DNA from: Elusimicrobiota bacterium | GTDB lineage: Bacteria > Elusimicrobiota > Elusimicrobia > FEN-1173 | DNA: 64,000 bases | Assembly (NCBI GenBank): GCA_016721625.1 | Contig: JADKHR010000001.1 | Location: forward strand, 2,356,001-2,420,000 | Direction: 5' to 3' | Part shown: one piece after another, positions 35,543-43,728 of the stretch | How the letters are laid out: each line of letters opens with the position of its first letter | Numbering within the stretch: position 1 is the stretch's first letter | The notes under the pieces: model-generated | What the model saw: the letters and a program-made list of their open reading frames with translations, nothing else | Databases searched by the model: none | Told to the model about the DNA's origin: nothing | Program-made: the position numbers and the translations under genes

Positions 35543-36856
35543 TTCCCCGTTACACTCGACCCGACATGGCGGCCTTGTGGACCGACGAGTTTCGCTGGAA
35601 AACGATCCTCGAGATCGAACTTTTGGCCGCCGCGGCCTACGCCCGGTCGCCGGAAGACCGGCGCGCGGTGCGCGTCTTGCGCCGGAAGGCGCGAGTGAAC
35701 GTGCGCCGGATCCTGGCCATCGAAAAGACGACGAAACATGATGTGATCGCTTTTTTGACCCAGATCGAGGAACAAGCCGGGCCGGCCGCCCGGATCCTCC
35801 ATCGGGGACTGACCTCCTCGGATGTCCTCGACACGGCCTTGGCCGTGCAAATGACGAAATCCCTGGACCTTCTGGCGACGGGTCTCCGGAAACTAATGGT
35901 CCCCGTCAAACGACTCGCCCTGGCCCACGCGAGAACGCCTCTCATGGGGCGGAGCCACGGCGTTCACGGAGAACCCATCACCTTCGGGTTCAAGGTCGCC
36001 GGTTGGTACGCGGAGCTGAAACGGAACCTGACCCGCCTTGGCGCGGCCCGGCACGAAGTGGCCTTCGGCCAACTTTCCGGAGCCATGGGAAACTTCGCCC
36101 ATTTGGATCCATCCGTGGAGGCCGCGGTCTGCAGAAAATTAGGTCTTCGGCCGGAACCGGCCTCCACCCAAGTGATTCCCCGGGACCGCCACGCCGTCTT
36201 CATCCAAACCATCGCGTTGGCGGGGGCCGCCCTGGAGCGGATCGCCACCGAGATCCGCCATCTCCAGCGCACTGAAGTACTGGAAGTGGAGGAGCCGTTC
36301 ACCAAGGGGCAAAAAGGGTCCAGCGCCATGCCCCACAAACGGAACCCCGTGGCGTCCGAAAATGTGCGGGTTGGCCCGTCTTCTTCGTTCCCACACGATC
36401 CCCGCGCTGGAAAATATCTCTCTTTGGCATGAGCGGGATATCTCCCATTCTTCCGTCGAACGCGTGATCCTTCCGGACGCGGCGGTGACCCTGGACTATA
36501 TGTTTCATCGGATGACCGGCGTTTTGGAAGGGCTCCAGGTTTACCCCGATCGGATGAAGGCCAACATGGCCAAAACCGCCGACCTCGTTTGTTCCCAACG
36601 GGTGGTGGTCGCGCTGACCAAGAAGGGCCTCCCCAAGCAAGAGGCCTACGAGCTTGTGCAAGCCCACGCGCTCCGGGCGTGGACCGAAGGGGTTCCCTTT
36701 CGCCCCGCGGTGGAAGCCGACGGGCGCATTCGGTCCAGCCTCGCCCCCCGGGAGCTGGACGCCTGTTTCGACCTCGCCCCGTTTCATCGACACACGAGGG
36801 CCGTTCTTCGGCGTGCGCTTTCCTCATTCCGAATCCGCCGCGGTCGGGCCTCCTAA
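35539..36856 (+). CDS. purB: Adenylosuccinate lyase, reading frame interrupted
   Basis: The 5' part encodes MIPRYTRPDMAALWTDEFRW through RGLTSSDVLDTALA, GRSHGVHGEPITFG and the fumarase-superfamily signature SSAMPHKRNPVASEN. The frame is then lost near 36358-36368. The 3' part, in another frame, continues with CGLARLLRSHTIPALENISLWHERDISHSS. Two missing bases (GTGTGC read as GTGC) would restore SENVCGLARLL and give about 439 residues, the usual length. The enzyme acts twice in purine synthesis. The break sits immediately after the signature motif. Confidence 0.88.
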
Positions 36857-36860
36857 TCCC

Positions 36861-37697
36861 ATGGAACACGACTATTACCAATTCAGGCACCTGTCCGTGG
36901 ACGACGCCGTTCTGTTCGGTTTCAACGCGTGGACAGCGCGCATGGCGGTGTGGCTTGCCTGCGGGATCGCGCTGGGTCCCGTCCACCATGTATTGCTGAA
37001 CGCTTTGGGGGAAAAAGGCTACGTGTCGCTCTTCGTACGGATTCTCGAGGCCCTTCTCCTTTCCGCCCTCCCCCTCCAAGTCGCCTCTCGCGCCGCGACG
37101 GAGTATCAAGAGGAAAAGGATGGCGGGTTTTGGGGTTTAGTTCGGCCGGGAAACTTGGTGGTCTTGGCATTGTGCATTTACACCCTGTTTTTCTTGGCCC
37201 TGGTCGGCGCGCTATCGATCAACGGGCTGGTGGAGGCGGCTTTTTGGTATTTTTTCAACAACGACGTTAATTTGTTGTGGCGTGACCTTCTGGCCCCCAT
37301 AAAGGTGTTGCCCTCGATGACCGCCTACCCTCTCTTGATCTTTGGCGGCATGCTCTTCGGGGCCCGTTATTCCTTCATTCCTTTCGTGGCGATCCATGAA
37401 GGAGGAGGTTTTTTCAATGCGGTCAAACGCGGGCGGGAATTGGCCCAAGAGTTGGTGTTCGCCATGATTTTTTTGCATGGGGCATTGTTTATCACGGTGA
37501 GCTTATCCTTCTTGGTGGCCGCGGTGCTGTCCAACGAAGCCACCCTCCTAAATCGGACCGCGGAGTCCTGCTTGATCACCCTCGCGGTTTCTTTCACGGC
37601 CTGCGTCTGGAATCATGCCTACCGACAAGCCTTGTTTTTTGATAAGAAACAGAGAAGGTTGGGTCCGACGGGAAAAACGCTCTTCGTGATCCAGTGA
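36861..37697 (+). CDS. Polytopic membrane protein, tandem paralogue A
   Basis: The 278-residue protein has about six hydrophobic segments. It shares with the next gene the motifs FRHLSVDDAVLFGF, a His-His pair in GPVHHVLL, IPFVAIHEGGGFFNAVKRG and WNHAYRQALFFD. The HEG-x-x-F-x-x-A-x-x-x-x-R-x-L motif in a cytosolic loop resembles DUF975-like membrane proteins, but I cannot assign a family. It begins 5 bases after purB and sits 7 bases before its paralogue, so the two are probably made together. Confidence 0.7.
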   Translation: MEHDYYQFRHLSVDDAVLFGFNAWTARMAVWLACGIALGPVHHVLLNALGEKGYVSLFVRILEALLLSALPLQVASRAATEYQEEKDGGFWGLVRPGNLVVLALCIYTLFFLALVGALSINGLVEAAFWYFFNNDVNLLWRDLLAPIKVLPSMTAYPLLIFGGMLFGARYSFIPFVAIHEGGGFFNAVKRGRELAQELVFAMIFLHGALFITVSLSFLVAAVLSNEATLLNRTAESCLITLAVSFTACVWNHAYRQALFFDKKQRRLGPTGKTLFVIQ

Positions 37698-37703
37698 GGG
37701 GAC

Positions 37704-38570
37704 ATGCCTCGATCTAATTGTCGGTTCCGGACCCTGTCGGTGCAGGACGCCATCTTTTTTGGTTTCTCGATCCTTCTTCCGAATGTTCTCGTTTGGTCGG
37801 GGGCGGGAATTTTGGTGGGGGCTCTCCATCACTTCCTGCTGCGTTTTCTGGTGTCCGACGGAGGATCTTTCACGCTGGCGGAGCGGTTGGTGGAGGCCAT
37901 CCTCATCACGATGTGGCCTCTTTCCATCGCGGTGGGGTCGGCTTCCCTCACCCAGGACGGGGAGAGGCCGTCTCTTCCCCAGGTGCTCAAATTCCACCAT
38001 ATGTTTTCCCTCGCTTTCAGCGTGTTCTCGCTCCTCTTCGTTTCCCTGGGGGGCGCTCTCGTCCTCCAGCAGATCCTGGTCTGGATTTTCCCGGGAGAGG
38101 TGAAATCTCTTCCCGCCCTTTTAATGGGGCCCGTTTCGACGTCAGCGGGGATGGCCCTCTATTCCCTGATGATGCTGGGGGGGGGGATCCTGGGGCTGGC
38201 CTACGCCTTTGCTCCCTTCGTGGCGTTTCACGAGGGGAAAGAGTTCCTGGAGGCTATGGAACGGAGCCGCCACCTCTCTCGCGAGCTCAAGCTCGAGATG
38301 TTTTTCCTTTATGGATTTCTTTTCATAGAGGTGACGCTGGGTTTTTTCACTGTCGCCTTCCTGCCCAAGGAGCCCACCCTCCTGAACCGGGTGGTGGAGT
38401 CTCTGGTTCTCTGTTGGACGGTGGGGCTGGGGGGGGCCGTTTGGAACCATGCCTACCGGCAGGCGATCGCGCTGGACGAGTTCATTCCGGACGACGGGGT
38501 CCTTCAGGCCCATCGTCGGCACATTGTTCCGGACTCTGCCCTGGATGCAAATATTTCGGAAGAGCCTTGA
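37704..38570 (+). CDS. Polytopic membrane protein, tandem paralogue B
   Basis: The 288-residue paralogue of the preceding protein (FRTLSVQDAIFFGF, GALHHFLLRF, APFVAFHEGKEFLEAMERS, WNHAYRQAIALDEF) also has about six membrane segments plus a polar C-terminal tail of ~40 residues. The divergence between the two copies is large, so the duplication is old and both are probably maintained for function, perhaps as a heteromer. Confidence 0.7.
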   Translation: MPRSNCRFRTLSVQDAIFFGFSILLPNVLVWSGAGILVGALHHFLLRFLVSDGGSFTLAERLVEAILITMWPLSIAVGSASLTQDGERPSLPQVLKFHHMFSLAFSVFSLLFVSLGGALVLQQILVWIFPGEVKSLPALLMGPVSTSAGMALYSLMMLGGGILGLAYAFAPFVAFHEGKEFLEAMERSRHLSRELKLEMFFLYGFLFIEVTLGFFTVAFLPKEPTLLNRVVESLVLCWTVGLGGAVWNHAYRQAIALDEFIPDDGVLQAHRRHIVPDSALDANISEEP

Positions 38571-38610
38571 AAATTAAGCCCATCTCGACCATACTAAAGG
38601 GAGGAGACGC

Positions 38611-38946
38611 ATGACCTTACAACTCTACATCGCGATCCTGTTGACTGTCCTCGTTCTGGCCCTGCTGGCCGTGACGGTGGCGCTTGTGTTGGCCTTGGTT
38701 CAGATACGCCGGGTCGCCCGCGCCGTTGAACGGCTGGCCCGTCGGGCGGAAGACGAGATGTCTCGGCTGGGCGTGATGGCCGGGACCCTGGGCCAGGTGG
38801 CCCTGGGGGTCGCGGGAGGGTTGGGAAAAAAGGCCGCCCTGGGAGTGAGCCTTCTTTACGGCGTCCTCCGTTTTTTTCGCCGCCGCCGGCGCGAAAAAAA
38901 TGAGTCGGAGGCGGAGAACGAGGATTCAGGAGGCATCCATGACTGA
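38611..38946 (+). CDS. Small DUF948-like single-pass membrane protein
   Basis: The 111-residue protein has a strong N-terminal helix (IAILLTVLVLALLAVTVALVLALV), then a basic-charged amphipathic region and a Gly/Ala-rich second hydrophobic part. The tail is Arg- and Glu-rich. The N-terminal layout resembles DUF948 proteins, which often precede YtxH genes. A YtxH gene follows here with an 8-base overlap. SD GGGAGGAG precedes the ATG. Confidence 0.7.
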   Translation: MTLQLYIAILLTVLVLALLAVTVALVLALVQIRRVARAVERLARRAEDEMSRLGVMAGTLGQVALGVAGGLGKKAALGVSLLYGVLRFFRRRRREKNESEAENEDSGGIHD

Positions 38947-39205
38947 AGAACGTTCGGGGGGGAATACGCTGGCCGTTTTGTTGATCGGGGCGGCGGTGGG
39001 GGCGGTGGCGGGCCTTTTTCTCGCGCCGCGAAGCGGCCGGGACACTCGCCGGCGCCTGTCTCATTTTTTGGATCGGTTGGAGGATGGGGGAAAAGACCTG
39101 TTGGACGGGGGCCGGGAAGTTCTGGCACGGGGAAAGGACACGGCCCGCAAACTTCGCCGGACGGTCGAGACCGCGGCCCGCGATCTCGAGGATAAGATTT
39201 CCTAG
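38939..39205 (+). CDS. YtxH-like small membrane protein
   Basis: The 88-residue protein contains LAVLLIGAAVGAVAGLFLAPRSGRDTRRRLSHFL, the YtxH signature of a Gly-rich helix closed by LAPxSGxxxR, followed by an amphipathic, charged helical tail. YtxH is a general-stress envelope protein of unknown role in Firmicutes and occurs in many diderms. SD AGGAGG lies just before the ATG, overlapping the end of the previous gene. Confidence 0.85.
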   Translation: MTEERSGGNTLAVLLIGAAVGAVAGLFLAPRSGRDTRRRLSHFLDRLEDGGKDLLDGGREVLARGKDTARKLRRTVETAARDLEDKIS

Positions 39206-39783
39206 TGGACCTCCTGGCGGACCAAGTCCCTTCCCGCCCGGCGACCCTGGTCGGCCGCGTGGGGGCCCGGGTTCGGGCGTCAGCCGAAGCGTTCCTCGGC
39301 GACCCGGTCTATCGCCAAAAAATCCATTTTTTCCGAGCCATCATTCTCTTTAAGGATCTGGGTCGTTGGGATTTGGCCCGATTAGTCAAACGGATGATGG
39401 AGAAGACCTACGCTCCCGGCGACGTCGTTTTCCAGGAGGGGCATTTGGGGAGGGCGTTCTTCATCGTGGCGGAAGGGCGGGTGGAGGTTCTGCGCCACAA
39501 CCCGGCCAAAGAAGGTATGGAGCCCGTGGCGGAGTTCGGTCCGGGTGATTTTTTTGGCGAGATGGTTCTCTTGGATGAGTTGCCCCGCTCGGCCACCTGC
39601 CGGGCGGTGGAGACCACGCGGCTTTACGTCCTTTATAAGGACCATTTCGACGCTCTGCGCGCGCAGGCTCCTCGGGCGGCGGGGATTATCCTGCACGCGC
39701 TGGCGCGCCTTTTGTCCGCACGCCTCCGCCGGGAGCGGCGGTCTTTCCGGTCGTTGGCGGCGGCGAACGACCCCGTCCAATGA
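39205..39783 (+). CDS. Cyclic-nucleotide-binding domain protein without DNA-binding domain
   Basis: The 192-residue protein starts at a GTG overlapping the ytxH stop. A helical N-terminus (DLLADQ through FRAIILFKDL) precedes a cNMP-binding fold: YAPGDVVFQEGHLGRAFFIVAEGRVEVL and GPGDFFGEMVLLDELPRSATCRA, which retains the R-S-A of the phosphate-binding cassette. No HTH follows; only ~45 helical residues remain. It may sense a second messenger or be a structural cNMP fold. It overlaps the following transporter by 4 bases. Confidence 0.88.
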   Translation: MDLLADQVPSRPATLVGRVGARVRASAEAFLGDPVYRQKIHFFRAIILFKDLGRWDLARLVKRMMEKTYAPGDVVFQEGHLGRAFFIVAEGRVEVLRHNPAKEGMEPVAEFGPGDFFGEMVLLDELPRSATCRAVETTRLYVLYKDHFDALRAQAPRAAGIILHALARLLSARLRRERRSFRSLAAANDPVQ

Positions 39784-40898
39784 ACGACCGCCGACAAGAG
39801 GGCGGACGGTTTTCCGCCCCTGTGTCGGGCGGGGCGGCCCTGTTCCTGCTGGCGTTGGCCGGCTGGTTCCTCTATGGGGTTCGGGCGGTCCTGACGCCCT
39901 TTGTTTTCGCCGCCATCCTCGCCTACCTCCTGAACCCCTTGGTGTCATTCTTAGAAACCCGCGGCGTTCGCCGGGAGAAGGCGGTTTTGGTCCTCTTTAT
40001 CGGGCTCTTGGCGGCGGCCACGGGTCTGGCCTATTGGGGTCTGGTGGCGTTGTGGCAGGACCTGCCCGACCTTCGAGCCAGTTGGCCGACGTACATGGGC
40101 CGGGCCGAGGAGGCCATGCGTAAAATCCAAGCGTCGCTGGAGTTCGAGTGGCCCTATTTTCAACGAACCAAAATTCTGGAACGGACGATCACCGATTCCA
40201 TGGCGTGGGTCCAGCTCAACCTTTGGCATTCACCGACGGTGGTCACCTCGGTTCTGGTTTTTTTGGTGAACGTGTTTCTGGCGCCTTTCATCGCGTTCTT
40301 TTTCCTTCGCGGCGGATCCCGCGCGGCCCAGATGGCGTTGGACGCTTGCCCGGGTTCCTGGGTGGAACGCTTCTTGAGCCTGCTCAATAAGTTCGGGGAG
40401 GTTTTGGGAAACTACACGCGCGGCGTGATCTTTGAGTCCTTCCTGGTGGGCGTTCTTTCGGTGGCGGGTCTCCAGTGGCTGGGACTGAACTACGCGGCCC
40501 TGATCGGGATTTCCACGGGCGTGGCCAACATGATCCCTTTTTTCGGGCCCGTTCTCGGGGGGGCGTTGGGGGTGGCGGCGGCGGTTTTTCAGTTTTCCAA
40601 CATGACCGTGGCTCTCCGGGTGGTGGTGCTGTTCATCGTCGTCCACTACATCGACAGTTGGATCCTCCAACCCCTGATCATGAAACGGGCCGTCAATTTG
40701 AACCCCGTCACCGTGGTTTTCGCTTTGATGTGCGGGGCCAAGTTGGGCGGCGTGTGGGGCTTGGTGTTCGCGGTCCCCGTGGCCGGTTTGGTCAAGGAAG
40801 CCAGCGCGGTGTTCTACGTGTGGTATCGGGCGGAACGCGGCCTGATCGTTCCCTCGAAAGACATTGCCCTGGCCGCCGCCAAACCCTGGATCGTTTAG
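39780..40898 (+). CDS. AI-2E/PerM-family membrane transporter
   Basis: The 372-residue protein has the family layout: paired N-terminal helices ending in LAYLLNPLVSFLETRGVRREKAVL, a periplasmic helical loop and C-terminal helices with GISTGVANMIPFFGPVLGG and HYIDSWILQPLIMKR. Proteins of this family are proposed exporters, including TqsA-type AI-2 export and Na+/H+ antiporters; the substrate is unknown here. It is coupled to the cNMP-domain gene. Confidence 0.9.
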   Translation: MNDRRQEGGRFSAPVSGGAALFLLALAGWFLYGVRAVLTPFVFAAILAYLLNPLVSFLETRGVRREKAVLVLFIGLLAAATGLAYWGLVALWQDLPDLRASWPTYMGRAEEAMRKIQASLEFEWPYFQRTKILERTITDSMAWVQLNLWHSPTVVTSVLVFLVNVFLAPFIAFFFLRGGSRAAQMALDACPGSWVERFLSLLNKFGEVLGNYTRGVIFESFLVGVLSVAGLQWLGLNYAALIGISTGVANMIPFFGPVLGGALGVAAAVFQFSNMTVALRVVVLFIVVHYIDSWILQPLIMKRAVNLNPVTVVFALMCGAKLGGVWGLVFAVPVAGLVKEASAVFYVWYRAERGLIVPSKDIALAAAKPWIV

Positions 40899-41019
40899 TT
40901 TTTGAACTTGAAGGGTTCTCTGGCCCTTTCTGAGGGGGCGGCGAAATAAAAAGAGCTTCCTTTTCCCTGTTGAAAAAGGGGATCGTGGGTGGGAGGAATG
41001 GGTGTTTTCCGTCGACAAA

Positions 41020-41047
41020 TTCCCTCTCCCGCCAGCGGGAGAGGGAA
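41020..41047. repeat. Perfect 13-bp palindrome of the CCCTC/GAGGG family
   Basis: TTCCCTCTCCCGC (41020-41032), a 2-base CA loop and GCGGGAGAGGGAA (41035-41047) are exactly complementary. It is similar in composition to the elements at 18963-19060 and 23641-23774. Confidence 0.7.
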
Positions 41048-41086
41048 AGCGCTTTCGTGGGCCTCAAAAATATTTTCGCGCGGGTC

Positions 41087-41114
41087 TTGACAGAGCGCGT
41101 CTCGCTTGTATAAT
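41087..41114 (+). promoter_or_regulatory. Consensus sigma70 promoter for rho
   Basis: TTGACA (41087-41092), a 16-base spacer and TATAAT (41109-41114) match both hexamers perfectly. Transcription would start near 41121 and leave a leader of about 187 bases before rho. Confidence 0.8.
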
Positions 41115-41307
41115 GACGTCCGTCCCGTTCCGGGACTCCCGCTGGTCAAGGCCTCCGCGAAAAATTAATCGGACAGAGAAGGGGGCGGCCCTCCTTCTGA
41201 AATAAGACCGGGTGAGGCGCGGGTTCGGAACGTCGACCCAAAACCGTTTTGAATCATCGAACCTCCAATCCAATCCGGAATCATTCGACCACCTGAAGGA
41301 GTCCTCC

Positions 41308-42666
41308 ATGGACCATCACACCCATCCTCACCCGCATCCCCATTCAAATCCAACCCCGCCCGTCACTCCCGCCGGGAGCAACTCAACGGGGGCCTCCCAG
41401 AAAATCCTCAAGGCGGCCATGCTCTCCCGGGCGCCCATGGGGGAACTGATGAAATTGGCGGAGGATCTCAAAGTCTCGATTTCGGGCATGCGCCGCCAGG
41501 AAATCATCGCGCGGGTGCTGGAAGCCCAGGCCCGGGAATCCGGGGAATTGGTGCGCCAGGGGGTTTTGGAAATTTTGCAGGACGGTTTCGGCTTTTTGCG
41601 TAGTCCGGACTACAATTACCTTTCGGGACCGGACGACATTTATATCAGCCCATCCCAGATCAAGCGGTTCGCCTTGAGAAAAGGAGACACCGTGGCCGGC
41701 CAGGTCCGGCCGCCCAAGGACCAGGAACGCTTTTTCGCTCTCCTGCAGGTCCACACCATCAACGGGGATCCAGTGGAGAAGTCCATCCATCGGCCGCTTT
41801 TCGACAACCTGACGCCCCTCTATCCCCAAAACCGCATTAATTTGGAGACCAAAAAGGACGAAATCAACACCCGCGTCCTGAACTTGGTGGCCCCCATCGG
41901 AAAGGGCCAGCGCGGCCTGATCGTGGCGGCTCCCCGCACCGGCAAGACGATATTCTTACAGAAAATCGCCAACGCGGTTTCGGAAAACCATCCCGAGGTG
42001 GATTTGATCGTCCTTCTCATCGATGAGCGGCCGGAGGAAGTGACGGACATGCAGAGGTCCGTTAAAGGCGAGGTCATCAGTTCCACGTTCGATGAGCCGG
42101 CCGATCGCCACGTCCAGGTGGCCGAAATGGTGATCGAAAAGGCCAAACGCCAGACGGAGTGCGGCAAGGACGTCGTGATCCTTTTGGATTCCATCACCCG
42201 GCTCGCCCGGGCCTACAACACGGTGACGCCGTCCTCGGGACGCGTCCTCTCGGGCGGTTTGGATTCGAACGCGCTCCAGCGGCCCAAACGTTTTTTCGGC
42301 GCCGCGCGGAACATCGAGGAAGGCGGCAGTCTCACCATTGTGGCCACTGCCCTGGTGGAGACCGGAAGCCGGATGGACGACGTGATCTTCGAGGAATTTA
42401 AGGGCACGGGGAACATGGAAGTGTACCTCGATCGGAAACTCGCCGACCGCCGCGTTTTCCCGGCCATCGACATGCACCGTTCGGGCACCCGAAAAGAGGA
42501 ACTGTTGTTGACGCCCGACGAACTCAACAAGGTATGGGTCCTCCGAAAAGTCCTCTCCACCATGACGCCCGTGGACGCCATGGAACTCCTGATCGAGAAA
42601 GTCTCCGCCACCAAGTCCAACAAAGACTTTCTCCGCGCCATGGAAGTTTCCAGCATCAACAAATAA
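41308..42666 (+). CDS. rho: Transcription termination factor Rho
   Basis: The 452-residue protein from the ATG at 41308 (SD AAGGAG upstream) shows all Rho parts. There is the N-terminal helix bundle MGELMKLAEDLKVS, the cold-shock RNA-binding domain GFGFLRSPDYNYLSGPDDIYIS and the Walker A APRTGKTIFLQK. Walker B LIVLLIDERPEEVTDM and the Q/R-loop region ITRLARAYNTVTPSSGRVLSGG follow. The first ~30 residues are an unusual His/Pro/Thr stretch (DHHTHPHPHPHSN) absent from the standard protein. Rho is a hexameric RNA helicase that ends untranslated transcripts. Confidence 0.97.
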   Translation: MDHHTHPHPHPHSNPTPPVTPAGSNSTGASQKILKAAMLSRAPMGELMKLAEDLKVSISGMRRQEIIARVLEAQARESGELVRQGVLEILQDGFGFLRSPDYNYLSGPDDIYISPSQIKRFALRKGDTVAGQVRPPKDQERFFALLQVHTINGDPVEKSIHRPLFDNLTPLYPQNRINLETKKDEINTRVLNLVAPIGKGQRGLIVAAPRTGKTIFLQKIANAVSENHPEVDLIVLLIDERPEEVTDMQRSVKGEVISSTFDEPADRHVQVAEMVIEKAKRQTECGKDVVILLDSITRLARAYNTVTPSSGRVLSGGLDSNALQRPKRFFGAARNIEEGGSLTIVATALVETGSRMDDVIFEEFKGTGNMEVYLDRKLADRRVFPAIDMHRSGTRKEELLLTPDELNKVWVLRKVLSTMTPVDAMELLIEKVSATKSNKDFLRAMEVSSINK

Positions 42667-42671
42667 AACCG

Positions 42672-42700
42672 TTGAAATTTCGCCGAATTCCGTCTATGCT
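42672..42700 (+). promoter_or_regulatory. Promoter reading into the M23 peptidase gene
   Basis: TTGAAA (42672-42677), a 17-base spacer and TATGCT (42695-42700) lie just after rho. The predicted start site (~42707) coincides with the GTG at 42708, which would make the message leaderless. Confidence 0.5.
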
Positions 42701-42707
42701 TAGGGGC

Positions 42708-43652
42708 GTGAAGAGGCCGACGGATCTATTGCTTTTGGTGATCGTCCTGGCGGCGGTGCTGGTGGGTTCCCTGGCGCCGCTCGGGGGCGCGGCGTTTCAG
42801 TTCAGCGCCGGACCGTTGCCTGCCTTTTCCGAATCCCTCCTTTTGTCGGCAGGGCCGGCCGCCACGGGCCCCGCGCCGGAGATCTTTCGGAGCCTCGGGA
42901 CCCTGGGCCGCGTGGTGGTGGGCCAATACGAAGTTCGCCGCAACGACACCCTGGCCTCCCTGTCCAAAACCTTCGGTTCCGCTCCGGATTTCATCCGAAG
43001 CACCAACCATCTGGGCTCGGTCAACCTCTCTCCCGGAAAAACCCTCCTGGTCCACAACGGGCTGGGCATGCTCTACCAGGTCCGGGAAAAGAGCGGCCGA
43101 CCCGAGAGCATTCAGGAAATCGCGAAGAAATACAATCTTTCCGCCGTCGAAATCGCCCGGGCGAACCGTCTTCCCGGCGTCGCCCTCTTGAGCGATCGAT
43201 GGCTGGATCCCGGGCGGGTGATATTCCTGCCCAGCGTCCGATTGCGGTTCACCGACTATCTTTTGCCCGTGGCTTGGGTTCCGGGCGAACGGATGATTTC
43301 CTCCGGTTTCGGCTATCGGCGCCATCCCATTCTGCACACCCGGCGTTTCCACCAAGGGCTCGATATGCCGCGTCCGGCCCGGTCTCCGGTTCGCGCAGCT
43401 CGGGAGGGGACGGTGATTTTCGCCGGTTGGCGGGGTGCTTTCGGGCGGCTGATCATCCTCAAGCACGAGGGGGGGCTCCGGACGTGGTACGGCCATTTGT
43501 CTTCGATCGATGTCCAGCCCGGCCAACGGGTGGCGAAAGGGCATTTCATCGGCCGTGTGGGAAGTTCGGGGCTGGCCACGGGACCCCATCTCCATTTCGA
43601 GGTGCGGGACCGCTACGGGAACTCGTTAAATCCCAAAAAGTTTCTGTTTTAA
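42708..43652 (+). CDS. LysM/M23 peptidoglycan endopeptidase
   Basis: The product of about 314 residues has an N-terminal membrane anchor or signal (LLLLVIVLAAVLVGSLAPLG) and two LysM-like segments (YEVRRNDTLASLSKTFG and ESIQEIAKKYNLSAVEIARANRL). It ends in a C-terminal lysostaphin-type M23 domain. Zinc ligands are visible in RRFHQGLDMP (H-x-x-x-D) and GPHLHFEVR (H-x-H), with WYGHLSSID between. It cuts peptide cross-bridges of murein in the periplasm. The ATG at 42696 overlaps a -10 box, so GTG 42708 is preferred; neither has a good SD. Confidence 0.88.
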   Translation: MKRPTDLLLLVIVLAAVLVGSLAPLGGAAFQFSAGPLPAFSESLLLSAGPAATGPAPEIFRSLGTLGRVVVGQYEVRRNDTLASLSKTFGSAPDFIRSTNHLGSVNLSPGKTLLVHNGLGMLYQVREKSGRPESIQEIAKKYNLSAVEIARANRLPGVALLSDRWLDPGRVIFLPSVRLRFTDYLLPVAWVPGERMISSGFGYRRHPILHTRRFHQGLDMPRPARSPVRAAREGTVIFAGWRGAFGRLIILKHEGGLRTWYGHLSSIDVQPGQRVAKGHFIGRVGSSGLATGPHLHFEVRDRYGNSLNPKKFLF

Positions 43653-43673
43653 GGTATAATGCCGCTTTGAGGC

Positions 43674-43708
43674 CCCGGACGGGCGTCTCGCCCGATCCGG
43701 GTTTTTTT
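43674..43708 (+). terminator. Rho-independent terminator between M23 gene and rpmE
   Basis: CCCGGACGGGCG pairs with CGCCCGATCCGGG (imperfect, inner GGGCG/CGCCC), followed by seven T (43702-43708). A TATAAT box lies just upstream at 43655-43660, so a transcript starting there would run straight into the hairpin. Confidence 0.75.
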
Positions 43709-43728
43709 ATTGTCCAAGAGAGGCCGAC

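Larger units (their letters stand above)
40899..41307 (+). other. Rho upstream region with promoter, leader and palindrome
   Basis: No gene is supported over 409 bases. The region contains the palindrome at 41020-41047, the promoter at 41087-41114 and then about 190 bases of leader before rho. Autoregulatory leaders are known for rho in Escherichia coli, but no termination hairpin is evident here. Confidence 0.5.

Noticed and set aside
41113..41205. 30-codon leader peptide before rho
   Set aside because: Its ATG overlaps the -10 hexamer of the rho promoter, so it would not be in the transcript.
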